From an uncultured Bacteroidales bacterium (GTDB lineage Bacteria > Bacteroidota > Bacteroidia > Bacteroidales > P3): a stretch of 64,000 bases of DNA. The notes under the pieces were generated by a model. That model searched no databases. It was not told the DNA's origin and saw only the letters and a list, made by a program, of their open reading frames with translations. The stretch is from assembly GCA_944321735.1 (NCBI GenBank), contig CALUMK010000002.1, forward strand, positions 62,001 to 126,000. Direction: 5' to 3'. Made by a program: the position numbers and the translations under genes. Positions within the stretch are counted from its first letter, which is position 1. Each line of letters opens with the position of its first letter. Shown one piece after another: positions 43,171 through 52,257 of this stretch.

Positions 43171-43710
43171 ATGAAAAAACTTTTGTTGTCAGCCGTTTTG
43201 GCTTTGATGCTTGCTTTTTGTGCCCAGGCACAGAAATATGCCTACGTTAACACGGAATACATCTTGCAGAATATTCCGGAATTTGTCAAGGCGCAAGAAG
43301 AGATAGACCAGTTGTCTATTGAGTGGCAGACCGAGATTGAGAATCTTTTTGCCGAAATCGATGCTTTGTACAAACAGTTTCAGAATGATGCCCCGCTTTT
43401 GACACAGGACATGAAAAATCGTCGGGAAAATGAGATTATCACGAAGGAAAAGGCAGCCAAGGATTTGCAGAAGAAACGTTTCGGGGTGGACGGGGATTTG
43501 TTCAAACGCCGCCAGGAGCTGATCCGGCCAATCCAGGACAAGATTTATACAGCTATCGAAAAGCGGGCCAAACAGAAGCAATATACTTTTGTCTTTGACC
43601 GTTCGGACAATTCCAATATCATGTATGCCGATCCGCGGAACGATATCAGCAATGATGTTTTGAAGGATATGGGGTACGAGCCTGCGGATTTGGATGATTT
43701 GGACAAGTAA
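43171..43710 (+). CDS. Skp/OmpH-like periplasmic chaperone, paralogue 1
   Basis: This 179-residue protein has a signal peptide (MKKLLLSAVLALMLAFCAQA) and the OmpH pattern YAYVNTEYILQNIPEFVKAQ, then a long coiled coil (about residues 38-110) and a C-terminal body strand with YTFVFDRSDNSNIMYADP. Skp-type trimers hold unfolded outer-membrane proteins in the periplasm for BamA, encoded just upstream. Start ATG 43171 begins the signal peptide. The frame is open from 43102. It ends with an acidic tail unlike the two later paralogues, and a strong terminator follows. Confidence 0.92.
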   Translation: MKKLLLSAVLALMLAFCAQAQKYAYVNTEYILQNIPEFVKAQEEIDQLSIEWQTEIENLFAEIDALYKQFQNDAPLLTQDMKNRRENEIITKEKAAKDLQKKRFGVDGDLFKRRQELIRPIQDKIYTAIEKRAKQKQYTFVFDRSDNSNIMYADPRNDISNDVLKDMGYEPADLDDLDK

Positions 43711-43730
43711 GATTTTGTGCTGTACAAGGG

Positions 43731-43769
43731 AGACCGGTCTGGTACATCGATGCCAGCCGGTCTTTTTTT
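43731..43769 (+). terminator. Terminator after first skp gene
   Basis: AGACCGG (43731-43737) pairs with CCGGTCT (43757-43763), with a further CTGG/CCAG inner helix, followed by seven Ts. It ends the bamA-skp transcript, so the next two skp genes need their own promoter. Confidence 0.8.
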
Positions 43770-43875
43770 ATTGCTTCCGGTTCGTCCATGCCGGGGCATT
43801 GGGGGTATGGGGATTTCGATGGTATTGCTTTGGATGTTCCGGCAAGCCTTATCCGGATTCCTTCGGGGATTCGAG

Positions 43876-43907
43876 GTTGTGAAACAAGGATTATTTATGT
43901 AATTTTG
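43876..43907 (+). promoter_or_regulatory. Promoter of second skp gene
   Basis: GTTG (43876-43879) and TAATTTTG (43900-43907) are 20 bp apart, an exact -7 match. Transcription should start near 43913, giving a leader of about 38 nt. Confidence 0.65.
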
Positions 43908-43950
43908 CCCGTTTGTGTGAATTTTAACCGCGATTTAAATTCTCTTAAAA

Positions 43951-44523
43951 ATGAAAAAGATTTTTGCATCAGTATTGGCAGTGGCTTTGTCCTGCTGCGT
44001 TTTCCAGTCCGTACAAGCCCAAGGCATGAAGGTGGGGTTTGTCAACACGGCGGATTTGTTGATGAGGATGCCGGCTTCGGATTCGGCGCAACAGGTTTTG
44101 CAGGCATATAGCGCGGAAATAGAGGAAAGCTATATGATGATGATGACCGAGTATCAAAACAAGGCCGCGGAATATCAGAATAACCAGAGCCAATGGTCGG
44201 ATTTGATCAGGCAGACCAAGCAGCAGGAATTGCAGGATATGGGGAGGCGCATCGAGGAATTCGGTCAGCAGAGCCAGGAGGATATGCAACGTAAAACGCA
44301 GGAATTGTATGCGCCAATCATTGCAGAAATCACAAAGGTTGTTGAAAAAGTCGCCATCGAAGAAAAGCTGCTTTGCGTTTTTGACAAAGGGGATGTGTCT
44401 CTGAGTCTGGTGGGGGCAGGGTTGAATGTCCCTTCTGTTTTTTTCGGGGAAAACGCTGTGGATGTGACTTCTTTGGTGGAGAAGAAATTGGGGTTGCCGA
44501 GCGTTCCGGCTCCGCTGAATTAA
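43951..44523 (+). CDS. Skp/OmpH-like periplasmic chaperone, paralogue 2
   Basis: This 190-residue protein has a signal peptide (MKKIFASVLAVALSCCVFQS, cleaved near VQAQG), the OmpH opening KVGFVNTADLLMRMP, and a Met- and Gln-rich coiled coil (about residues 45-125). A body strand LLCVFDKGDVSLSLV follows. It ends with AVDVTSLVEKKLGLPSVP, a tail shared with paralogue 3 but absent from paralogue 1. It has its own promoter after the terminator that follows paralogue 1. Confidence 0.92.
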   Translation: MKKIFASVLAVALSCCVFQSVQAQGMKVGFVNTADLLMRMPASDSAQQVLQAYSAEIEESYMMMMTEYQNKAAEYQNNQSQWSDLIRQTKQQELQDMGRRIEEFGQQSQEDMQRKTQELYAPIIAEITKVVEKVAIEEKLLCVFDKGDVSLSLVGAGLNVPSVFFGENAVDVTSLVEKKLGLPSVPAPLN

Positions 44524-44538
44524 ACGGTTTTCGGAAAG

Positions 44539-45261
44539 ATGAATCGCGCGTTTTGCGTAGGGTTGGCGATGACCCTTTGTATGGCAGGCGGTGGCGTTTT
44601 GGATCAGGCAGTGGAAGCAAGGACAAGCGTGGCTGATTCTATCCCGAATCTGTCGGTCAGCAGGCTTGGTTCGGACTCTACAGCCGGGCACTTCCCGCTC
44701 ATCGACTCTTTGGGTCGAAAGGATTCCATTCAAACGTCTGTTCCTGTAAGGCCGGCATTCAAAATCGGCCATGTGCGGACGATGGAGCTCGCTAACCGTT
44801 TGCCGCAAATGGATTCTGTGATTCGTGTCCTTCAGGATTACGGACGAGAGTTGGCAGGCAATCTTAAAGCCATGACGCTTGAGTATAATAAGAAGTATGC
44901 CGAATTCCAGGCTGGGGAGGCAAGCTGGTCCGAATTGGTCAAGGAAAACAAGGAACGGGAACTGGAAGAGTTGTGGAAGCGGTTGCAAGACTTTGAGCGG
45001 CAGAGCAAGGCGGATTATGCCAAACGGAGCGAAGCCTTGATCAAGCCTTTGACGGAGAAGGTTAAATCTGCCATTGATTCTGTGGCTGCAGAAGGAGGCT
45101 TCGCTTATATTCTGGATGCCAGCAACGGTATGTTGTTCCTCGGCCCGGCGGCTGTAGATGTGACCTCTCTTGTGGAGGTCAAGTTGGGCTTGCCCGTACT
45201 TCCCTTACCGGCCAAGTCTGTATCTGATGAGAAAAAGACATATTTGAAGACCCAGAAATGA
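44539..45261 (+). CDS. Skp/OmpH-like periplasmic protein, paralogue 3
   Basis: This 240-residue protein is longer than usual. A signal-like N terminus (MNRAFCVGLAMTLCMAGGG) is followed by a Ser/Asp-rich insert of about 45 residues before the OmpH opening KIGHVRTMELANRLPQMDSV (about residue 75). A coiled coil (about 100-165) and the tail AVDVTSLVEVKLGLPVLP, shared with paralogue 2, follow. The shared tail points to tandem duplication with later divergence. It begins 15 nt after paralogue 2, and its stop overlaps the galE start (ATGA). Confidence 0.85.
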   Translation: MNRAFCVGLAMTLCMAGGGVLDQAVEARTSVADSIPNLSVSRLGSDSTAGHFPLIDSLGRKDSIQTSVPVRPAFKIGHVRTMELANRLPQMDSVIRVLQDYGRELAGNLKAMTLEYNKKYAEFQAGEASWSELVKENKERELEELWKRLQDFERQSKADYAKRSEALIKPLTEKVKSAIDSVAAEGGFAYILDASNGMLFLGPAAVDVTSLVEVKLGLPVLPLPAKSVSDEKKTYLKTQK

Positions 45262-46319
45262 AAAAAGTCATAGTTACAGGAGGTACGGGTTTCATCGGCT
45301 CCCATACGGTAGTGGAATTGTTGCAACGAGGCTACGATGTGATAGTGGCTGATGATTTGTCCAATTCCAAGGCTTCCGTAATAGACCGGATTGCCGATAT
45401 TACCGGGGAGAGGCCGATTCTGGAAGTGGTGGATTTGAGCGACCGGACGGCCTGCCTGCGTTTTTTCAAGATGCATTCCGATGCCGATGCCGTGATTCAT
45501 TTCGCGGCGGCCAAGGCAGTCGGCGAATCGGTGCTCAATCCCCTGCATTATTACAGGAACAATCTGGATTCGTTGCTCTATGTGCTGGAAGGCATGGAGA
45601 AGGCGGGATGCCGTAAATTGGTGTATTCGTCCTCTTGCACGGTCTATGGACAACCGGAACATCTTCCGGTAACAGAGGATACGCCCCGCCAGCCGGCTAC
45701 TTGCCCTTATGCCAATACCAAGCGGGTCAGCGAGGATATCCTGGCCGATATGGTCCGCGGTTATGAGGTGGGCAAGCAGAAAGGTACGCTTGAGGCGGAT
45801 TACAAGCCTTGGAAAATTCTGGCTTTGCGTTACTTCAACCCGATTGGCGCGCATCCGTCGGCGCTGATAGGGGAACTGCCCAATGGCGTTCCTAACAACC
45901 TGATGCCTTACATTACGCAGACCGCGGCAGGTTTGCGGCCATGCCTGCAGGTATTCGGCGATGATTACAATACGCCCGACGGGACTCCGATTCGGGATTA
46001 CATCCATGTCTGCGACTTGGCCGATGCCCATGTGGCCGCGATGGAATATATGGACAAGAACGGTTTCGAGGGGATGGATTATTTCAACCTCGGGGCGGGG
46101 CACGGCTACTCGGTCTTGGAGGTGATTCAAAGTTTTGAACGTTCCACCGGGCAAAAGCTCAATTACAAGATTGCCGCTCGTCGTGAAGGCGATATCGAGC
46201 AGATATGGGCCGATGCCGGCAAGGCGAACCGGCTTCTGGGCTGGGAAGCCAAGCGTACTTTGGATGAAATGACCTTGAGCGCCTGGAAATGGCAGGAAAA
46301 TTTGTCCAAGAAGATATAG
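45258..46319 (+). CDS. galE: UDP-glucose 4-epimerase
   Basis: GalE interconverts UDP-glucose and UDP-galactose, supplying sugars for polysaccharide and lipopolysaccharide. The 353-residue enzyme has the NAD-binding TGGTGFIGSHT, the catalytic pair Y151 and K155 in CPYANTKRV, the serine-rich YSSSCTVYG, and ALRYFNPIGAHPSALIGE. It overlaps the upstream skp-like gene by 4 nt (ATGA) and the downstream helicase gene by 31 nt, so the three are likely one operon. Confidence 0.94.
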   Translation: MKKVIVTGGTGFIGSHTVVELLQRGYDVIVADDLSNSKASVIDRIADITGERPILEVVDLSDRTACLRFFKMHSDADAVIHFAAAKAVGESVLNPLHYYRNNLDSLLYVLEGMEKAGCRKLVYSSSCTVYGQPEHLPVTEDTPRQPATCPYANTKRVSEDILADMVRGYEVGKQKGTLEADYKPWKILALRYFNPIGAHPSALIGELPNGVPNNLMPYITQTAAGLRPCLQVFGDDYNTPDGTPIRDYIHVCDLADAHVAAMEYMDKNGFEGMDYFNLGAGHGYSVLEVIQSFERSTGQKLNYKIAARREGDIEQIWADAGKANRLLGWEAKRTLDEMTLSAWKWQENLSKKI

Positions 46320-47710
46320 AAAGGCTGATTGCCTCGTATTTGCCTTTTGTGCCGACCCACGGACAGGCGGAGCTGATCGGGGAGCTTGCTTCCTTTATCC
46401 TTCAGTTCCGTTCGGACGTGGGTTTTGTATTGAAGGGCTATGCAGGGACGGGGAAGACCTCCGTCATCAGTGCTTTGGTCAAGGCTTTGCCGACCTTGAA
46501 CATCACGCCGGTCCTGTTGGCGCCCACCGGGCGGGCAGCCAAGGTCCTGTCCAATTATTCCGGGCATCCCGCCTATACGATTCACAAGCAGATTTATTAT
46601 TCGGAGCCGGACGAGGAGGGCCGGGTCAGTCTCAGCCTGCGGCAGAACAAGGCTCGCAATACCTTGTATATAGTGGATGAGGCTTCGATGCTGGGCGAGG
46701 ACGATTCATTGCTATTCGATTTCTTCAATTATGTGAAAAGCGGTTATCGTTGCCGGGTCTTGCTTTCGGGCGACGATGCCCAGCTGCCGCCAGTGGGTTC
46801 GCCATATAGTCCGGCATTGGATTTGGAATACCTGGCTTCCTGTTTCCCGACGCATTTTTATTCCTATTGCCTGGAAGAAGTGGTGCGTCAGGGGGAAGGC
46901 TCGCTGGTTCTGGAGAATGCGACCGCCTTGCGGCAGAAGATTGCGGAGGAGGATGCGTCCTTGCCTTTGTTTGCTATGGATTTCCCGCAGGGCAGAGCGG
47001 ACTTGGCGCGTTTGCCGGGCGAGGATTTGGAGGATGTGCTGCAAAAGGAGTATGGCAGGAGGGAACGGGAAGATGTGGTGTTTGTCACTCGGTCCAACAA
47101 GAGGGCCAATCTGTTCAATAACGAATTGAGGGGACGGATATTCGGGCTGGAGAACGAGTTGGCGGCCGGGGAACTGCTGATGATAGTCAGGAACAATTAC
47201 TTTTGGTTGCCGCAGGATTCCAAAGCGGGCTTCCTGGCCAACGGGGATATGATAGAGGTCTTGAAAGTGAAACGGAAAGAGGAGGTCTATGGTTTCCATT
47301 TTGCCGATATAGAGGTCCGGTTGGTGGATTATCCGGATGAACCGGCTTTGGAATTGAAAGTGTGGATGGAATCCTTGCATGTGGATGCGGCTTCTTTGCC
47401 TTACGAGCAGGTGCGGCAGCTGTTCGGGGCGGTGATGGAGGATTACCAGTATCTGCCCACCAAGGCTCAGCGTTTGCAGGCGGTGCGTCAGGACCCCTAT
47501 TTCAATGCCTTGCAGGTGAAGTATTCCTACGCGCTCACCTGCCATAAGACGCAAGGCGGACAGTGGCCCTGCGTGTTCGTGGATGCCGGCTATCTGAGCG
47601 AGGACATGCTGGATTTGGAATATCTGCGTTGGTTATATACGGCTTTGACCCGGACGGTGGAAAGGGCGTATCTGTTGAATTTTCCGGAGCGTTTCTTTTG
47701 CGGCGAGTGA
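46289..47710 (+). CDS. RecD-like DNA helicase
   Basis: This 473-residue SF1 helicase has Walker A GYAGTGKTS (50-58), Walker B YIVDEASMLGEDD, the motif SGDDAQLPPVGSPY, and a C-terminal 2B-like region with SYALTCHKTQGGQWPCVFVD and WLYTALTRTVERAYL. It is shorter than RecD and lacks the RecBCD-binding N-terminal domain, resembling stand-alone RecD2-like or Dda-like helicases. The exact role in repair is not predictable. Its start overlaps galE by 31 nt. No ATG closer to the galE stop preserves the N terminus. Confidence 0.9.
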   Translation: MAGKFVQEDIERLIASYLPFVPTHGQAELIGELASFILQFRSDVGFVLKGYAGTGKTSVISALVKALPTLNITPVLLAPTGRAAKVLSNYSGHPAYTIHKQIYYSEPDEEGRVSLSLRQNKARNTLYIVDEASMLGEDDSLLFDFFNYVKSGYRCRVLLSGDDAQLPPVGSPYSPALDLEYLASCFPTHFYSYCLEEVVRQGEGSLVLENATALRQKIAEEDASLPLFAMDFPQGRADLARLPGEDLEDVLQKEYGRREREDVVFVTRSNKRANLFNNELRGRIFGLENELAAGELLMIVRNNYFWLPQDSKAGFLANGDMIEVLKVKRKEEVYGFHFADIEVRLVDYPDEPALELKVWMESLHVDAASLPYEQVRQLFGAVMEDYQYLPTKAQRLQAVRQDPYFNALQVKYSYALTCHKTQGGQWPCVFVDAGYLSEDMLDLEYLRWLYTALTRTVERAYLLNFPERFFCGE

Positions 47711-47822
47711 TAACGAATAATCTGCTTCAGGCACGCCGCCTTGAGCTGGCTTGCTGTTGGGAAGCGCGCTGTCGTGGTGTTTTTCCGCGAGTTGTTGGTG
47801 TATCGGGTTCGAGCGATTTTTC

Positions 47823-47830
47823 TAATTTTG
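47823..47830 (+). promoter_or_regulatory. -7 box of nspC
   Basis: TAATTTTG matches the -7 consensus exactly, 43 nt before the nspC ATG. The nearest TTG (47795-47797) is 25 bp upstream, wider than usual. Confidence 0.45.
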
Positions 47831-47872
47831 TGAGGCTTCTGCTGAATGTCAGGAGTGTTGATTTAATTGATA

Positions 47873-49117
47873 ATGAATATGGAAACTATGCAAGCTGTAT
47901 TGCCGCTTTCGGAAACATTGCTGGAAAAGCTGCCCGATCCGACGTATGTGATTGACCGTTCGCGGATGAAACGGAATTTCGCGGTAATCCGGAATGTGAT
48001 GGACGAGACCGGGGTGGAAATCATCCTGGCTTTGAAGGGATTCTCGATGTGGAGCACATTCCCATTCTTCAAGGAGTCGGGCTTTGTGCAGTCCACGGCC
48101 AGTTCGCTTTGCGAGGCGCGTCTGGCTTACGAGGAATTAGGCTGTCCGGCTTATACCTATTCGGCAGCGTATGACGAGAACGAGATGGAAGAGGTGGCAC
48201 GGATGAGTTCGCATGTGACTTTCAATTCGTTGAACCAGTTCCATCGTTACGAGGCGATGGCTCGTGCGGCCAATCCCTGTATTTCTTTCGGCTTGCGGGT
48301 CAATCCGGAATTGCATTCGCATGTGCAGGCTATCTATAACCCTTGTTCGGCCGGTTCCCGTCTGGGGATCATGGCTTGCTACCTGCCCCGGCCGGAGGAT
48401 ATGCCCGAAGGGCTGGAGGGTTTCCATTGCCATGCCTTGTGCGAATCCGATGCCGAAGATACCTGTCATTTGATAGATGCTTTCGAGGCGCATTTTTCTG
48501 CCTATCTGCCGAGTCTGAAATGGGTCAATTTCGGCGGTGGCCATTTGATGACCCGCAAGGGCTATGATTTGGAAAAACTCAAGGCCCGTTTGAAGGTGTT
48601 CCGCCAGAAATGGCCGCATCTGAAGGTCATTCTTGAACCGGGGGCGGCTTTTGTCTGGGAAACCGGCTTCCTGCTGGGACGGGTGGAGGATATCGTGGAC
48701 AATGGCGATGTCAGGACGGCGGTCATGAATGTTTCTTTTACCGCCCACATGCCCGATTGCCTGGAGCTGCCTTACATGCCGAAGGTGTACGGGGCTATCC
48801 ATGCTTCTGCCGAAGGAGCGGAACTGGCTACCGATCCGGCCGAAGGGGAAAAGCGGCTTGGCGATTACACGCACCGCTACCGTCTTGGCGGCAACAGCTG
48901 CTTGGCCGGGGACTTCATGGGCGACTGGCTTTTCAAGGACGAGCTTAAGCCGGGGCATCTGCTGCTGTTCAACGACATGGCGCATTATACCTTTGTGAAG
49001 ACCTGTACTTTCAATGGCTTGCGGCATCCCAGCCTCTGCTTTGTAGACACGGATACGGACGAGGTGTTGTACCGGCGGGATTTCGGCTATGAGGATTTCA
49101 AGCGCAAGCTGTCTTAG
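47873..49117 (+). CDS. nspC: Carboxynorspermidine decarboxylase
   Basis: NspC is a PLP enzyme that makes norspermidine or spermidine from the carboxy form. The 414-residue protein has the PLP lysine K55 in ILALKGFSMW, the VNFGGGHLMTRKGYD loop, EPGAAFVWETG, and the C-terminal SCLAGDFMGDW with the active-site cysteine. Start ATG 47873 is preceded in frame by a TTG at 47867. The usual partner, carboxy(nor)spermidine dehydrogenase, is not in the window. A strong terminator follows at 49181-49226. Confidence 0.94.
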   Translation: MNMETMQAVLPLSETLLEKLPDPTYVIDRSRMKRNFAVIRNVMDETGVEIILALKGFSMWSTFPFFKESGFVQSTASSLCEARLAYEELGCPAYTYSAAYDENEMEEVARMSSHVTFNSLNQFHRYEAMARAANPCISFGLRVNPELHSHVQAIYNPCSAGSRLGIMACYLPRPEDMPEGLEGFHCHALCESDAEDTCHLIDAFEAHFSAYLPSLKWVNFGGGHLMTRKGYDLEKLKARLKVFRQKWPHLKVILEPGAAFVWETGFLLGRVEDIVDNGDVRTAVMNVSFTAHMPDCLELPYMPKVYGAIHASAEGAELATDPAEGEKRLGDYTHRYRLGGNSCLAGDFMGDWLFKDELKPGHLLLFNDMAHYTFVKTCTFNGLRHPSLCFVDTDTDEVLYRRDFGYEDFKRKLS

Positions 49118-49431
49118 TCGGCCTGTTGCGTCTTGTCCGTTCTGACGGGTGGCTTCGGCGGCTGGAAGGGCGAGAGGATTTCCCGGAAAGGGTGGCTGAA
49201 AAGCTGCTGTTTCCGGGATTTTTTTTGAGGAATTGTCAGGGATGGAGGCTTGGCGGCCCGACTTTCTGTCGGGAGGGGCAGGCTGGCCAGGTTCGGATGT
49301 TGAAATCTTGTTGGATAAGTATTTGAATGCACAGTGTTTTGTATTGAAATACATTATTTTATGTTGCTCTTTGATGGGCTGTTGTTTATAATATTCGTGT
49401 TGTCCACAAGGCTATCCGAGGCAAAAAAATC
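49118..49431. other. Intergenic region before nrdJ
   Basis: Besides the nspC terminator, CCCGAC (49258-49263) pairs with GTCGGG (49269-49274) around a 5-nt loop. No cobalamin riboswitch (B12 box) is recognisable upstream of this B12-dependent enzyme gene. Confidence 0.5.
49181..49226 (+). terminator. Terminator of nspC
   Basis: TCCCGGAAA (49181-49189) pairs with TTTCCGGGA (49210-49218), followed by eight Ts. Confidence 0.8.
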
Positions 49432-49439
49432 TAATTTTG
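49432..49439 (+). promoter_or_regulatory. -7 box of nrdJ
   Basis: TAATTTTG matches the -7 consensus exactly and gives a leader of about 68 nt. No -33 box is found at standard spacing. Confidence 0.45.
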
Positions 49440-49512
49440 CTGTTCCAATCCCAGCGAAAGGGCTGATAGGGGAAGTTAAGTGTGGGGTGTTGTCTAACTA
49501 TTTAAAAAAGAA

Positions 49513-52257
49513 ATGGATATGCAACAGGACTTATTCTCTGAAGTACAAACTGCAGAACAGACTGCCGCCACTTCTTACGTCAGCCCGTATGATATAATAA
49601 AGGAAGAGAGGAACAAAGTGGAAAAGATCCAAGAGGAAAGCTTGTTCGGGTCGCAACCGGCATCTCCCGTGGACAACGGAACGGTATCTGCAACGGCCCG
49701 GGTGGAAGAAAAAGTTGAAAAAGAAGAGGAACGGCCTTTGACGGAATATGCTTCGGAAGAGATTCTGGAGGCGGCTACCGAGTATTTCGGCGGCGATGCG
49801 CTGGCTGCTACGGTCTGGATGAACAAATACGCGCTCAAGGACAGCGAGGGCCGTGTCTATGAAAAGACGCCGGACGATATGCACCACCGGATTGCCCGGG
49901 AACTGCATCGCATCGAAAGCCGTTACCCTAATCCGGTATCGGAAGAGGAAGCTTTCTCCTTGATGCAGCATTTCCGCTATATCATCCCGCAGGGGAGCCC
50001 GATGGCCGGGATTGGGAACAAGTTCCAGATTTCGTCCTTGTCCAACTGTTTCGTAGTGGGCAACCGGGGCAATTCCGATTCCTACGGCGGCATCATGAAG
50101 ATCGACGAGGAGCAGGTGCAGCTGATGAAGCGCCGCGGCGGCGTGGGGCATGACCTCTCGCATATACGTCCGGCAGGCAGCCCGGTCAAGAACAGCGCGC
50201 TGACAAGCACCGGTATCGTGCCTTTCATGGAACGTTACTCCAATTCCACGCGCGAGGTGGCGCAGGACGGCCGCCGCGGCGCGTTGATGTTGAGCATCAG
50301 TATCAAGCATCCGGATTCGGAAAAGTTCATCGATGCCAAGATGGAGGAAGGCAAGGTGACGGGAGCCAACGTTTCGGTGAAGCTGACCGATGAATTCATG
50401 AAGGCAGTGGTCGAAAACAAGCCTTTCGTGCAGCAATACCCTATCGATTCCGACAAGCCTTGGTTTACTAAGGAAATCGATGCCCGCAAGCTGTGGAACA
50501 AGATTATCCACAATGCTTGGAAGTCGGCCGAACCCGGTGTGCTTTTTTGGGATACGATTATCCGCGAGTCGGTGCCGGATTGCTATGCCGACCTGGGATT
50601 CCGGACGGTTTCGACCAATCCTTGCGGGGAGATTCCTTTGTGTCCTTACGACAGCTGCCGTTTGCTGGCGCTGAACCTGTATAGTTATGTGGAAAACCCG
50701 TTCACGCCTCAGGCTCATTTCAATATGGAACTGTTCCGCAAGCATGTGCGTATTGCCCAGCGGTTCATGGACGATATCATCGACTTGGAACTGGAGCATG
50801 TGGATCGGATTCTGGCCAAGGTGGAACAGGATCCCGAGACCGGGGATGTGAAGCGGACCGAAAAGGAACTCTGGCTCAAGATCAAGAACCGGAGTTCGGA
50901 AGGTCGTCGTACCGGTTTGGGCATCACGGCCGAAGGGGATATGATGGCGGCGCTCGGCTTGCGTTACGGCAGCGAGGAAGCCATTGCCTTCTCGGTGGAA
51001 GTCCACAAGAATCTTGCTTTGGCGGCTTACGCTTCGTCGGTGGAAATGGCGCGCGAGCGTGGGGCTTTCCCGGTGTACGATACGGCTCGCGAGATGCGGA
51101 ATCCGTTCATCAATCGCTTGAAAGAGGCTGATCCGCAGCTTTATGAAGACATGTCCAAGTACGGTCGTCGGAATATCGCTTTGCTGACGATTGCTCCTAC
51201 CGGGAGCGTAAGTATCTGTACCCAGACCACTTCGGGTATCGAACCGGCATTCTTGGTGGCTTACAAGCGTCGCCGCAAGGTGAACCCGGGCGACAAGAAC
51301 GTCAAGGTGTCGTTTGTGGACGAGGTAGGGGATTCTTACGAGGAATACACGGTTTTCCATCCCAAGTTCCTGGATTGGATGCGGATCAACGGCTACAACG
51401 TGGAGGATGTGAAGAATTATACCGATCAGCAGTTGCAGGAACTGGTGGCCAAGTCGCCTTATTACAAGAGCACTTCGAACGATATCGACTGGGTGAGCAA
51501 GGTGAAGTTGCAGGGCGCGGTGCAGAAATGGGTGGATCACTCCATCAGCGTGACGGTCAATGTGCCCAATAACACCAAGGAGGAACTGGTCAGCAAGATT
51601 TACCAGACGGCTTGGGAATGCGGTTGCAAAGGCATGACGATTTACCGCGACGGTTCGCGTGCCGGGGTGCTGGTCTCGACCAAGAAGAAAGAGGAAGCCG
51701 GCATTGTGGAACATAAGGCGCCTTCCCGGCCTAAGATTCTGGAAGCGGATGTGGTGCGTTTCCAGAACGACCATGAAAAATGGATTGCCGTAGTGGGCTT
51801 GTACGAGGGGCGTCCTTACGAGATTTTCACCGGCTATGCGGAAGATTTCCCGCTTCCGGCTTCGGTTACCAAGGGTTGGGTGGTCCGGGTCAAGGAAGAC
51901 GAGAACACGCCGGCGCGTTACGACTTCGAGTTCAAGGACAAGGATGGCTACAAGGTGCATTGGGAAGGTCTTTCCCGGACGTTCAATGCGATGTACTGGG
52001 ATTACGCGATTCTGATTTCGAGCATGTTGCGTTACGGGGCCCCGCTGCCGATGATTATCGATATCATCAGCGGGCTGAAAGTGGGTTCCGACCAGATCAA
52101 TACTTGGAAGAACGGGGTGGTCCGGGCTTTGAAGAAATATATTCCTGACGGGACGATTGCCGAAAAGACCAAGTGCCCTGAATGCGGGGAACCGGGATTG
52201 GTGTACAAGGAGGGGTGTTTGGTGTGTCCGTCTTGCGGTTACTCGAAATGCGGGTGA
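49513..52257 (+). CDS. nrdJ: Adenosylcobalamin-dependent ribonucleotide reductase (class II)
   Basis: NrdJ reduces ribonucleotides to deoxyribonucleotides with a B12-generated thiyl radical and works with or without oxygen. The 914-residue protein shows SNCFVVGNRGNSDSYGG, GRRGALMLSISI, the active-site loop NPCGEIPLCPYDSC, and ITIAPTGS-type substrate-site residues (LLTIAPTGSVSICTQ). The C terminus has a zinc-ribbon-like CPECG and CPSCGYSKCG. The first 60 residues are a low-complexity acidic extension. The gene lacks TTA, CTA and TCA codons to such an extent that its antisense strand is open over its full length. A palindromic element begins at its stop. Confidence 0.95.
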   Translation: MDMQQDLFSEVQTAEQTAATSYVSPYDIIKEERNKVEKIQEESLFGSQPASPVDNGTVSATARVEEKVEKEEERPLTEYASEEILEAATEYFGGDALAATVWMNKYALKDSEGRVYEKTPDDMHHRIARELHRIESRYPNPVSEEEAFSLMQHFRYIIPQGSPMAGIGNKFQISSLSNCFVVGNRGNSDSYGGIMKIDEEQVQLMKRRGGVGHDLSHIRPAGSPVKNSALTSTGIVPFMERYSNSTREVAQDGRRGALMLSISIKHPDSEKFIDAKMEEGKVTGANVSVKLTDEFMKAVVENKPFVQQYPIDSDKPWFTKEIDARKLWNKIIHNAWKSAEPGVLFWDTIIRESVPDCYADLGFRTVSTNPCGEIPLCPYDSCRLLALNLYSYVENPFTPQAHFNMELFRKHVRIAQRFMDDIIDLELEHVDRILAKVEQDPETGDVKRTEKELWLKIKNRSSEGRRTGLGITAEGDMMAALGLRYGSEEAIAFSVEVHKNLALAAYASSVEMARERGAFPVYDTAREMRNPFINRLKEADPQLYEDMSKYGRRNIALLTIAPTGSVSICTQTTSGIEPAFLVAYKRRRKVNPGDKNVKVSFVDEVGDSYEEYTVFHPKFLDWMRINGYNVEDVKNYTDQQLQELVAKSPYYKSTSNDIDWVSKVKLQGAVQKWVDHSISVTVNVPNNTKEELVSKIYQTAWECGCKGMTIYRDGSRAGVLVSTKKKEEAGIVEHKAPSRPKILEADVVRFQNDHEKWIAVVGLYEGRPYEIFTGYAEDFPLPASVTKGWVVRVKEDENTPARYDFEFKDKDGYKVHWEGLSRTFNAMYWDYAILISSMLRYGAPLPMIIDIISGLKVGSDQINTWKNGVVRALKKYIPDGTIAEKTKCPECGEPGLVYKEGCLVCPSCGYSKCG

